A stretch of DNA of 7,375 bases from an uncultured Bacteroidales bacterium. GTDB taxonomy: Bacteria > Bacteroidota > Bacteroidia > Bacteroidales > UBA932. Numbering within the stretch: position 1 is the stretch's first letter; every line of letters begins with the position of its first letter. The stretch spans positions 1 through 7,375 of the forward strand of contig CAMEBJ010000057.1 of NCBI GenBank assembly GCA_945912085.1. Direction: 5' to 3'. Made by a program: the position numbers and the translations under genes. Positions 1 to 5,702 of the stretch are shown piece after piece. The notes beneath the pieces are model-generated. The model ran no database searches and was not told the DNA's origin. It saw only the letters and a program-made list of their open reading frames with translations.

Positions 1-223
1 TCTTGTGCATATTCGCCGGGGCAAGATTGATGACTATCCTTTTCCCTGGAATCCTGAATCCCACTGACTTCAAAGCAGTGATTGTCCTCAGAAGGCTCTC
101 CTTCACCGCTGCATCAGCCAGCCCGACCAGATGGATGCCTATTCCCGACGAGATGTCCACTTCGACTGTCACGGGCACAGCTTCGATACCTATGCACTTC
201 GCTCCTTTTACATACACTAGCAT
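1..223 (-). CDS. comM: ComM/YifB-family Mg-chelatase-like AAA+ ATPase, N-terminal fragment (cut by left edge)
   Basis: Reading the minus strand from the ATG at 223-221 gives 74 uninterrupted codons running off the left edge. The protein begins MLVYVKGAKCIGIEAVPVTV and continues with an HLVGLADAAVKES stretch (residues 31-43) and KRIVINLAPANMHK (61-74). These match the N-terminal 'ChlI' subdomain of the YifB/ComM family, which normally starts M-L-V and has VGLP/A-D-x-A-VKES and INLAPAD/N motifs. Family members are about 500 residues, so only about 15% is visible; the Walker motifs lie outside. ComM is known as a branch-migration helicase aiding natural transformation in some Gammaproteobacteria; its role in Bacteroidota is less clear. 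The start is fixed by the family N-terminus. The gene is divergent from the mlaE-like gene. Family assignment is confident; function in this organism is inferred. Confidence 0.88.
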   Translation of the reverse strand, partial: MLVYVKGAKCIGIEAVPVTVEVDISSGIGIHLVGLADAAVKESLLRTITALKSVGFRIPGKRIVINLAPANMHK

Positions 224-225
224 AT

Positions 226-242
226 CCGAAAAGTTTTTTCGG
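226..242 (-). promoter_or_regulatory. Hairpin directly upstream of the comM-like start codon
   Basis: CCGAAAA (226-232) and TTTTCGG (236-242) form a perfect 7-bp stem with a 3-nt loop. It ends 2 nt before the start codon at 223, so in the minus-strand mRNA it would cover the normal ribosome-binding position. It could limit translation initiation, but the stem has only three G-C pairs and no function is shown. Confidence 0.35.
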
Positions 243-322
243 TAAAAATGTGATGCGGAAAAAGAAAAAACATTAAAAAAGAGAAAATTGTGGCGAAATT
301 CACAAGGGTGACGAAAAAAGAG

Positions 323-330
323 TAACTTTG
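323..330 (+). promoter_or_regulatory. Bacteroidota-type -7 promoter box for the mlaE-mlaF pair
   Basis: TAACTTTG fits the Bacteroidota primary-sigma -7 consensus TAnnTTTG exactly. It would place the transcription start near 335-338 and give a leader of about 22-25 nt before the ATG at 360. No convincing TTTG -33 element lies 19-21 bp upstream, so the call rests on the -7 box and its position. Confidence 0.55.
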
Positions 331-359
331 CGACTTTGCCATCCGAAGATATTTTTGTA

Positions 360-1106
360 ATGATAAGGAAATTTTTTGAATCCACAGGGAAATACCTCCT
401 CTTTCTCCGCCAAGTCTTCAAGAAGCCGGAGAAAGCCGGCATTTTCTGGAGACAGTTCATCAAGGAATCCGACAAACTCATCCTTTCCTCAATTCTGATT
501 GTCGGAGTCATCTCGGTGTTCATCGGCGGTGTGCTCGTCATCCAGACGGCATCCAACCTCGAGAACCCGTTCATTGACAAGATGTATGTGGGATATATGG
601 TCAGGGAAAGCCTTGTCCTGGAGTTCTGCTCCACAATGGTCGCATTGATACTTGCCGGAAAGATGGGGTCGAACATCGCCTCCGAGATCGGGAGTATGAG
701 AATAACCGAGCAGATTGACGCAATGGATATGATGGGTGTCAACTCAGCCTGCTTCCTGGTCCTCCCGAAAATCGTTGCAACAACCCTTCTCAGCCCGCTT
801 CTGATGATGCTGAGCTTTGTCCTCGGACTTGTGGGAGGCTACACGGTCGTGGAACTGACGGGGATTATCCCGACTGCAAAGTTCGTTGAAGGGATAAAAT
901 TCTGCTACAATGGATTTTACATCTTCTACAGCTGCTTCAAGATGTCCCTCTTCTGTTTCCTCATCTCGTCCATATCTGCATTCAACGGCTATTACGCCAA
1001 AGGAGGCTCCCTCGGAGTCGGGTCGTCCAGCACCAAGGCAATCATCATCACAAGCATTCTCATTCTGATGTCGGATCTCATAGTCACGCAGCTGATGCTT
1101 TACTGA
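360..1106 (+). CDS. mlaE: MlaE/YrbE-type ABC transporter permease
   Basis: This 248-residue integral inner-membrane protein is the permease of an Mla-type transporter moving phospholipid between inner membrane and periplasm/outer membrane. The family signature is plain: GKMGSNIASEIGSMRITEQIDAMDMMGV at about residues 100-127, matching the G-x-x-G-S-x-I-A-x-E-[IL]-G-x-M-x-x-x-E-[EQ]-I-D-A-x-x-x-M-G pattern of MlaE. Hydrophobic segments lie at about 42-64, 86-104, 133-165, 183-207 and 226-247. Length fits the family (about 245-260). I chose the ATG at 360 over an in-frame TTG at 336, because the TTG falls at or beside the predicted transcription start and would add eight polar residues (starting PSEDIF) that the family does not need. 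The ATPase gene follows after 34 nt, so the two are probably co-transcribed. Family is confident; the lipid substrate is inferred. Confidence 0.92.
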   Translation: MIRKFFESTGKYLLFLRQVFKKPEKAGIFWRQFIKESDKLILSSILIVGVISVFIGGVLVIQTASNLENPFIDKMYVGYMVRESLVLEFCSTMVALILAGKMGSNIASEIGSMRITEQIDAMDMMGVNSACFLVLPKIVATTLLSPLLMMLSFVLGLVGGYTVVELTGIIPTAKFVEGIKFCYNGFYIFYSCFKMSLFCFLISSISAFNGYYAKGGSLGVGSSSTKAIIITSILILMSDLIVTQLMLY

Positions 1107-1140
1107 TTCTCCGGCAAAAGGCAAACTTGAGCTCACCACA

Positions 1141-1890
1141 ATGATAAAGGTAGAACACTTACACAAAGGATTTGACGGCGTGCCGGTTCTGAAGGACATC
1201 AATGTGACCTACGAAACCGGGAAATGCAATATGATCATAGGAAAAAGCGGCTCGGGGAAAACCGTCCTGCTGAAATGCCTGATCGGGCTTCTCGAGCCTG
1301 ATTCGGGAGATATCCTCTACGGAGACTTTGCGCTTTCCGGGATGAACTATGCTCAGAAGAAGGCACTCAGACAGAAAATTGGGATTCTCTTCCAAGGCAG
1401 CGCGTTGTTCGACTTTGCTACAGTCCTTGAGAACGTGATGTTCCCGATGGATTTCTTCACAGACTGGTCCAAGGCTCAGAAAATCGAAAGGGCAAGATTC
1501 TGCCTCAACAGGGTGAATGTGGTCAATTCTGATGACAAGTATCCAAACGAGCTCAGCGGAGGTATGCAGAAAAGGGTCGGCATTGCCCGCGCCATTGCCC
1601 TCAATCCGCAGTTCCTTTTCTGCGACGAGCCGAACTCGGGACTTGACCCCTACACTTCCATCCTCATCGACCAGCTTATTTCAGGTCTGACAGAAGAATT
1701 CAACATCACCACCGTAGTGAACACTCACGACATCAACTCCATACTCGAAATCGGCGACAGAATCGGGTTCATTCACGAGGGGAATATGGTCTGGCAGGGT
1801 GACAGGAATTCCATTCTGAGCACCGAATGTGAGGAACTACGGGATTTTCTCTGTGCCAACACCCTGGCGCGGAATGTAATGAGAAAGTAG
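1141..1890 (+). CDS. mlaF: MlaF-type ABC transporter ATP-binding protein
   Basis: This 249-residue cytoplasmic ATPase energises the neighbouring permease. All ABC motifs are intact: Walker A GKSGSGKT (34-41), Q-loop glutamine in FQGS (Q85), signature LSGGMQKRV (138-146), Walker B FLFCDE (158-163) with the catalytic glutamate E163, D-loop SGLDP (166-170) and switch histidine H196 in NTHD. The LSGGM-[QA]-[KR]-R variant of the signature is typical of the MlaF/Ttg2A branch. Length is normal for that branch, with no extra domain. It starts 34 nt after the permease stop with no strong Shine-Dalgarno, which is usual in Bacteroidota. Its stop lies 2 nt from the stop of the convergent gene on the other strand. 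No mlaD (MCE) gene follows, so the periplasmic partner must be encoded elsewhere if the system is complete. Confidence 0.93.
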   Translation: MIKVEHLHKGFDGVPVLKDINVTYETGKCNMIIGKSGSGKTVLLKCLIGLLEPDSGDILYGDFALSGMNYAQKKALRQKIGILFQGSALFDFATVLENVMFPMDFFTDWSKAQKIERARFCLNRVNVVNSDDKYPNELSGGMQKRVGIARAIALNPQFLFCDEPNSGLDPYTSILIDQLISGLTEEFNITTVVNTHDINSILEIGDRIGFIHEGNMVWQGDRNSILSTECEELRDFLCANTLARNVMRK

Positions 1891-1891
1891 T

Positions 1892-1904
1892 ATCAGAGTC
1901 TGAT
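1892..1904. other. Short palindrome at the convergent gene junction
   Basis: ATCAGA and TCTGAT flank a single G, giving a 6-1-6 palindrome just past the mlaF stop and overlapping the last codons of the minus-strand gene. Folded as RNA it allows about 5 bp with a 3-nt loop and has no U-tract, so it is a poor intrinsic terminator on either strand. No better terminator is visible at this junction. Confidence 0.2.
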
Positions 1905-3260
1905 GCGAAGACCGATTTCAAAACCGAATGAGACAGGATTCTCAGTCCTGATGCTTTTTGGCTGACTGGAGTTCTTGAAATAGTACCTGACGCTCGGGTC
2001 AGCATATATTCCGAGAATGTCCGCCACGACAAACTCGACACCGAGTCCCGCTCCTACCGAGAACTGGAAACCGTTGACACTCTCCTTGTAGGTGGCAACA
2101 GGATTCTGCATTCTGTAAACATTTGCCACGCATTTCTCGACGGAGCCTCCGGCATAGGTGTAGAAATCCACTATGTTTGTCTTTATTATGCTGAAATACG
2201 CATTCACGGGGATTCCTATGTAACTTACACTGTTTCTGATCTTTGTCTCAGTGTATTCATCTGACATACCGGCTGAGGACGAAGTCGCCGGGTCGGTGTA
2301 AATACCATTGAAAGAGCGCGTCATTATCGTGTAGTTCAGCCCCGTGCCGACTGCCCAGCGGTTCCCGATGAAGAACTTGGCTCCGATACCGAAAGAGAAA
2401 GGTATGCCGTAACTGCTTGAACCGGTTTCCGTTATTGTCTTGAGGGAGACCTGCTCCGAACCAAGTGACGGAATTCCCGGACGGGAGAATGACTGGGAGG
2501 CGGACCTTTTTGCCCCGCCGGACTGAGTGTTGGTCATGGCATTCCCGGAAATGCTCAGCGATGATTTGATTTTCTTCCTGCCTTTCAGTTCCCGTGCCTC
2601 AATCCAGTCGCTGTCATCAACATCGGCCTCCCCTGCGGCCTTCATCTGGGGTGAAGCCTCTGACGGATTCCCGGCAGGATTTTCTGACGTCAAGGCTGAA
2701 GCCGGTTCCTCCGTAACTGATTCAGCAGTAGAATCATTTGATGATTCAGCCGATAACGAATCCTGTCCCGCAGAACCTGATTCTGAAGGCGTCAGAACTG
2801 TAGATGCAGCGGATTGCTCCTGCGAAAGACCTGAGCGTGAAGGCTGAGCTGAAAGAGATGTCTGAACTGACGGTGAAGGCTGAACATCTACGGATGATTT
2901 TGCAACAGAAGGTGTCTCGGAAGGTCTGAGGCCGTCCAGATTGACCGAAAGAATCTCCTCAGGCACGTCAGCAAGCATCCCCGACGACGGCACTACGGCC
3001 AGGACGTCGTCACTTGATTCAACGGGACCTCTTCCGCCCCACGGAATCAGGATAGAGACGACTGCCGCAGCAACGGCCACACCGGCAAGCGTCCTGCGCA
3101 GCCAAACGGGAACAATCACCTTCCTTGCAGGAACCACAGTCCCGGCACTGTCAAGACGCCCGCAGACTCCCTCCCAGACTCCCTGGGGAACCACTTCCTC
3201 AGCCGAGTCCATCAAAGCCTTGATGTCAAGGTCAAATCTGCTATGGTCGTTTTCAGACAT
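1893..3260 (-). CDS. Dual-membrane-spanning anti-sigma factor: anti-sigma-like head, TM helix, long linker, outer-membrane beta-barrel
   Basis: This 455-residue protein has four parts. Residues 1-45 are a short acidic cytoplasmic head with VPQGVWEGV (24-32), a P-x-G-[LV]-W-E motif I associate with this group; it lacks the HxxxCxxC of zinc anti-sigma factors. Basic residues 46-56 precede one transmembrane helix at about 56-74, rich in Ala and Val. Residues 76-230 are a Ser/Thr/Pro/Glu-rich, probably disordered linker. From about 232 to the end come alternating, aromatic-rich strands of a PorT-like/OMP beta-barrel (GIGAKFFIGNRWAVGTGLNY, 291-310), ending FGFEIGLRIRL, a typical outer-membrane C-terminus. 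There is no cleavable signal peptide; the internal helix should hold the head in the cytoplasm. The ATG overlaps the sigma gene stop by 8 nt, implying translational coupling. Inferred role: sequester the sigma factor and release it in response to the outer membrane state. The alternative is a plain PorT-like protein. Confidence 0.85.
   Translation of the reverse strand: MSENDHSRFDLDIKALMDSAEEVVPQGVWEGVCGRLDSAGTVVPARKVIVPVWLRRTLAGVAVAAAVVSILIPWGGRGPVESSDDVLAVVPSSGMLADVPEEILSVNLDGLRPSETPSVAKSSVDVQPSPSVQTSLSAQPSRSGLSQEQSAASTVLTPSESGSAGQDSLSAESSNDSTAESVTEEPASALTSENPAGNPSEASPQMKAAGEADVDDSDWIEARELKGRKKIKSSLSISGNAMTNTQSGGAKRSASQSFSRPGIPSLGSEQVSLKTITETGSSSYGIPFSFGIGAKFFIGNRWAVGTGLNYTIMTRSFNGIYTDPATSSSAGMSDEYTETKIRNSVSYIGIPVNAYFSIIKTNIVDFYTYAGGSVEKCVANVYRMQNPVATYKESVNGFQFSVGAGLGVEFVVADILGIYADPSVRYYFKNSSQPKSIRTENPVSFGFEIGLRIRL
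2837..2883 (-). repeat. Short direct repeat in the linker of the anti-sigma/beta-barrel gene
   Basis: The 11-mer GTGAAGGCTGA (plus-strand reading) occurs at 2837-2847 and again at 2873-2883, exactly 36 bp apart. It corresponds to a degenerate 12-residue protein repeat in the linker, QPSPSVQTSLSA (127-138 region) followed by QPSRSGLSQEQS. This suggests the linker grew by in-frame duplication. Confidence 0.4.
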
Positions 3261-3795
3261 TCCTGATTCTCTTTATCTTTTCCTGAAGCATCGCCCTCGC
3301 CCTGCTCAACTGGCTTCTCGAGGTGACTTCTGATATTCCCAACATCTCCGCTATGTCCTTGTGGGAAAATCCCTCAATCACATAGAGGTTGAACACGGTC
3401 CTGAAACCAGTCGGCAACTCTGAAATCATTTTCAGCAATTCTTTGTAGCCCAAGTCCTGAATCTGGGTTGAACCCTCCGATGACAGATTCCGGGCGGCGG
3501 TGATGTCCTCGCTCATTTTCAGAGCATCCTTTTTCCTGAGATACATCAATACGGTCGTGACGAAAACCGTCCTCGCCCATCCCTCAAAGGAGCCGTTGCC
3601 CTTGTAACTGTCAATCTTCGTGAACAGGGTGACAAAGCCGTCCTGAAGGAGATCCTGAGCAACCTCACGCTCCGGAATATAACGAAGGCAGACAGGGAAC
3701 ATTTTGGGCGCAAGCCTGTCAAAGACTGCTTTCTGCGCCTTTCTGTCACCCTTTCTGCACAGGTCAATCAGTTCCTTCTCCGAAATCTCTTTCAC
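3253..3795 (-). CDS. ECF-family RNA polymerase sigma factor (sigma-70 family)
   Basis: This 180-residue protein has the two-domain ECF layout. Sigma region 2 spans about residues 24-89, with DLLQDGFVTLFTKI (48-61) as the core-binding 2.2 helix and FEGWARTVFVTTVLMYLRKK (70-89) as the 2.3/2.4 DNA-melting and -10 recognition part. Sigma region 4 spans about 122-176, with the helix-turn-helix at FSHKDIAEMLGISEVTSRSQLSRAR (143-167). There is no region 3 and no C-terminal extension. The start is GTG at 3795-3793; an in-frame TAA lies upstream with no ATG between, and AAAAGGGA sits 5 nt before it. It overlaps the anti-sigma gene by 8 nt, so the pair is almost certainly one operon and a cognate pair. 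Bacteroidota sigma factors with this partner type have been placed in the ECF21 group; I infer the same here but cannot test it. Confidence 0.93.
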   Translation of the reverse strand: MKEISEKELIDLCRKGDRKAQKAVFDRLAPKMFPVCLRYIPEREVAQDLLQDGFVTLFTKIDSYKGNGSFEGWARTVFVTTVLMYLRKKDALKMSEDITAARNLSSEGSTQIQDLGYKELLKMISELPTGFRTVFNLYVIEGFSHKDIAEMLGISEVTSRSQLSRARAMLQEKIKRIRNV

Positions 3796-3800
3796 GGCGG

Positions 3801-3808
3801 TCCCTTTT
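3801..3808 (-). promoter_or_regulatory. Ribosome-binding site supporting the GTG start of the sigma gene
   Basis: The minus strand reads AAAAGGGA with 5 nt (CCGCC) to the GTG start. This is purine-rich and Shine-Dalgarno-like, stronger than for the other genes here, and supports the GTG as the true start. Confidence 0.5.
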
Positions 3809-3865
3809 ACCGTCAGTTACCCGTGCGACAGAAAAGATGCTTACAATACCGTAATTGTTGCACGG

Positions 3866-3885
3866 AGACGGAGCAAAATCCGTCT
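3866..3885 (-). promoter_or_regulatory. Hairpin/operator candidate upstream of the sigma gene
   Basis: AGACGGA (3866-3872) and TCCGTCT (3879-3885) form a perfect 7-bp inverted repeat around a 6-nt loop. The motif ACGGAG occurs three times in direct orientation nearby (3862-3867, 3868-3873, 3887-3892). If the minus-strand promoter box at 3911-3904 is used, this lies in the sigma mRNA leader, about 70 nt before the start codon. It could be a leader hairpin or a DNA operator; no regulator is identified. Confidence 0.35.
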
Positions 3886-3903
3886 GACGGAGGTCATAAT
3901 CTG

Positions 3904-3911
3904 CAAAAATA
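3904..3911 (-). promoter_or_regulatory. Candidate -7 box for the sigma/anti-sigma operon
   Basis: The minus strand reads TATTTTTG, a perfect TAnnTTTG. It implies a transcription start near 3897-3900 and a leader of roughly 100 nt before the GTG at 3795. No good -33 element is seen at the expected distance. An ECF-type autoregulated promoter was looked for and not recognised. Confidence 0.4.
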
Positions 3912-3924
3912 ATTATTTTTATGC

Positions 3925-3932
3925 TATTTTTG
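3925..3932 (+). promoter_or_regulatory. -7 box of the promoter for the TPR-envC operon
   Basis: TATTTTTG is a perfect TAnnTTTG box. A weak TCTG -33 candidate lies at 3900-3903, 21 bp upstream. The predicted transcription start near 3937-3940 leaves about 24 nt to the ATG at 3963, a normal leader, and argues against the TTG at 3948 as start. Confidence 0.6.
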
Positions 3933-3962
3933 CACTTGTATCTTTAATTGGAACAAAATACT

Positions 3963-5693
3963 ATGGGTAGAAAAAATATATTTAATATTAAATATATAAT
4001 ATACAACATATTACTTTTTTCGTGCCTTCAGAGCGCCACGGCGCAGAGCTACAAGTCCGAGCGTGAACAGGAGAACAGGTTGATGGATGCCGTCACTGCC
4101 TACGACAACGGTGACATCTCCAGGGCGGGGCAGATTCTGGAAGGAATAACCGCAGCCGATCCGGAGAACGATGCGGCACATTACTATCTCGGCCTTGTCG
4201 CTGTCAGGAAAGCTGACCTTGAAACCGCAGAGAATGAATTCCGCAAGGCTTCAGCCATCGACACGACGAATTTCTGGTACCGACACCGCCTTGCCTCCGT
4301 GTATTCAGCCACGCACAGACCGGAACTTTCCGAGTCCATCTACCAGGGTCTGCTGAGGGATTTCCCGAAAAAAAGCGACATCTATTACAACCTTATGGAG
4401 CTCTATCTGTCAGAAGGCAGGCTGGAGGAAGCCCTCTCCACACTTTCCCAGATTGAGACGGTCTTCGGAAAAAACGAGATGACCGTGATGACGAGATTCG
4501 AGATTATGAACCGTCAGAATCATCCAAGGGAAGCCTACGAGATGCTCGAGAACTACAACAAGGAGTACTCGTCCCCCCAGGTCCTGTCCCTTCTGGGAGA
4601 CTACCAAATGTCGATGTACAATGACTCCACGGCGGTTTCACTCTACGATGAGGCACTGGACATCGCTCCGGGCTATGCCCCGGCACTTCTGGGAAAGGCA
4701 GAGGCGTACAGAATCACGAGGAAGTATGACCAGTACTTCCGGACGATGGAAAAATTCGTCACTGACCGGGACATCTCGTCCAAAGGCAAGGCAGATTACC
4801 TCAAGGAGGTCATCAGGCGGTCCGACCCGAATTTTCTCAAGGCTTTCCGGCCACAGATGGACTCGCTCGTGGCCAGCGGGGTTGCCACTCACCCGAAGGA
4901 CAGCTCGATGATGACTCTCTCGGGGCTTTACTACTACGGGACCGAGAGGGTGGACAAGGCCTGCGAGGAATTCCGGAAAAATATGCTGAACTGGCCTGAA
5001 AACATCTCTGCCACAGCCTCTTACATCGAAGTGCTGGCATACGCGAACCGCTGGGAGGAGCTGGTTTCCGAAGCGGAGAAGGCCTCGGAGAAATTCCCTG
5101 AGGAAAAAGCCTTTCTGGAATACTCGGTGCTGGCTGGCTACAATCTCAAAGACTACAATCTCGTGCTGTCGCTCTGCCAGAGAATCATCGACAGAAATCC
5201 TTCCGACAGCGCCGCTGTTCTCTCCTCATACTCAACGATGGGGGATGCATATCACCTTCAGGGAGACAATGCCAAAGCCTACAAAGCCTACGACAGGGCA
5301 TTGAAAGTCAACCCGGAGCATTGCCCCGTCCTGAACAACTACGCCTACTGGCTGTCGATGGAGGGGAAGAAGCTGAAGAAAGCCTACACTATGAGCAGGA
5401 AGACCGTCGAGAAGGAGCCTGACAACCCGACCTATCTGGACACCTTCGGATGGATTCTCTACCTTCAGGGCAAACCACTGGAAGCCAAGCCATTCTTCAA
5501 GCACGCAATGCTCTACGGCGGGAAGGACAGCGCGGTGATTCTCGACCATTATGCCGAGGTGCTGTATGCCCTCGGGGAGTACGATATGGCATTCATCTAC
5601 TGGGACCAGGCCCTTGCCAAAGACAAGGACGGGGAAAAGATTGAAGGCCTTGCGGAGAAAATCCGTGAAAGAAAGGCTTCACGGAAAAAATAG
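3963..5693 (+). CDS. Secreted tetratricopeptide-repeat (TPR) protein
   Basis: This 576-residue protein is probably a periplasmic or outer-membrane-associated scaffold. Residues 1-27 form a signal peptide ending SATA|QS, a typical AxA|Q site. TPR-like helical pairs follow through almost the whole chain, for example AHYYLGLVAVRKADLETAENEFRKASAID (72-100), the repeat at 206-235, GDAYHLQGDNAKAYKAYDRALKVNP (427-451), LDTFGWILYLQGKPLEAKPFF (492-512) and a last unit at about 525-555. The C-terminus is basic (RERKASRKK). No catalytic domain is seen, so the role is protein-protein contact with unknown partners. I chose ATG 3963 over TTG 3948 because the TTG lies only about 10 nt from the predicted transcription start and the ATG gives a clean signal peptide. 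The envC-like gene follows after 9 nt, implying shared transcription and perhaps a shared envelope function. Cys21 is a poor lipobox (LFSC). Confidence 0.88.
   Translation: MGRKNIFNIKYIIYNILLFSCLQSATAQSYKSEREQENRLMDAVTAYDNGDISRAGQILEGITAADPENDAAHYYLGLVAVRKADLETAENEFRKASAIDTTNFWYRHRLASVYSATHRPELSESIYQGLLRDFPKKSDIYYNLMELYLSEGRLEEALSTLSQIETVFGKNEMTVMTRFEIMNRQNHPREAYEMLENYNKEYSSPQVLSLLGDYQMSMYNDSTAVSLYDEALDIAPGYAPALLGKAEAYRITRKYDQYFRTMEKFVTDRDISSKGKADYLKEVIRRSDPNFLKAFRPQMDSLVASGVATHPKDSSMMTLSGLYYYGTERVDKACEEFRKNMLNWPENISATASYIEVLAYANRWEELVSEAEKASEKFPEEKAFLEYSVLAGYNLKDYNLVLSLCQRIIDRNPSDSAAVLSSYSTMGDAYHLQGDNAKAYKAYDRALKVNPEHCPVLNNYAYWLSMEGKKLKKAYTMSRKTVEKEPDNPTYLDTFGWILYLQGKPLEAKPFFKHAMLYGGKDSAVILDHYAEVLYALGEYDMAFIYWDQALAKDKDGEKIEGLAEKIRERKASRKK
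3976..3997 (+). promoter_or_regulatory. Perfect 22-bp AT-only palindrome inside the first codons of the TPR gene
   Basis: The two 11-bp halves, 3976-3986 and 3987-3997, are exact reverse complements and contain only A and T. It starts 10 nt after the ATG and encodes part of the signal peptide (NIFNIKYI). In mRNA it could fold into an all-A-U stem of about 9 bp; in DNA it could be an operator or an easily melted site. It may also simply reflect AT-rich codons near a start. Confidence 0.4.
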
Positions 5694-5702
5694 GGGGATT
5701 GC

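Larger units (their letters stand above)
3902..3934. promoter_or_regulatory. Perfect 10-bp inverted repeat spanning the divergent promoters
   Basis: TGCAAAAATA (3902-3911) and TATTTTTGCA (3925-3934) are perfect reverse complements separated by 13 nt. Within it, 3905-3920 is also a perfect 16-bp palindrome. Each arm carries a TAnnTTTG box, pointing outward to the sigma gene and to the TPR gene. The symmetry may simply reflect two promoters, or may also bind a dimeric regulator. Confidence 0.5.

Noticed and set aside
3..245. Open frame of 80 codons on the plus strand at the left edge
   Set aside because: It is antisense to the comM-like N-terminus, whose minus-strand translation matches the family from its first residues.
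336..359. TTG start extending the permease by 8 residues
   Set aside because: It lies at the predicted transcription start just after the TAACTTTG box; ATG 360 is better placed.
744..1202. 152-codon open frame on the minus strand across the permease gene
   Set aside because: Opposite-strand shadow of the mlaE-like gene and its spacer; low-complexity charged translation with no family resemblance.
2527..3333. Two plus-strand open frames (2527-2847 and 2941-3333) opposite the anti-sigma/barrel gene
   Set aside because: They are Ser/Asp- and Thr/Pro-rich translations caused by the repetitive linker codons; no start signals, and the minus-strand gene is well supported.
3948..3962. TTG start extending the TPR protein by 5 residues
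   Set aside because: Only about 10 nt from the predicted transcription start, and it adds polar residues before the signal peptide; ATG 3963 preferred.
4014..4030. Possible lipoprotein cysteine (Cys21, LFSC) in the TPR protein
   Set aside because: Phe at -2 is a poor lipobox and a good signal peptidase I site (ATA|Q) follows a few residues later.
5232..5549. 105-codon minus-strand open frame inside the TPR gene
   Set aside because: Antisense shadow of TPR repeats, with no promoter or ribosome site.
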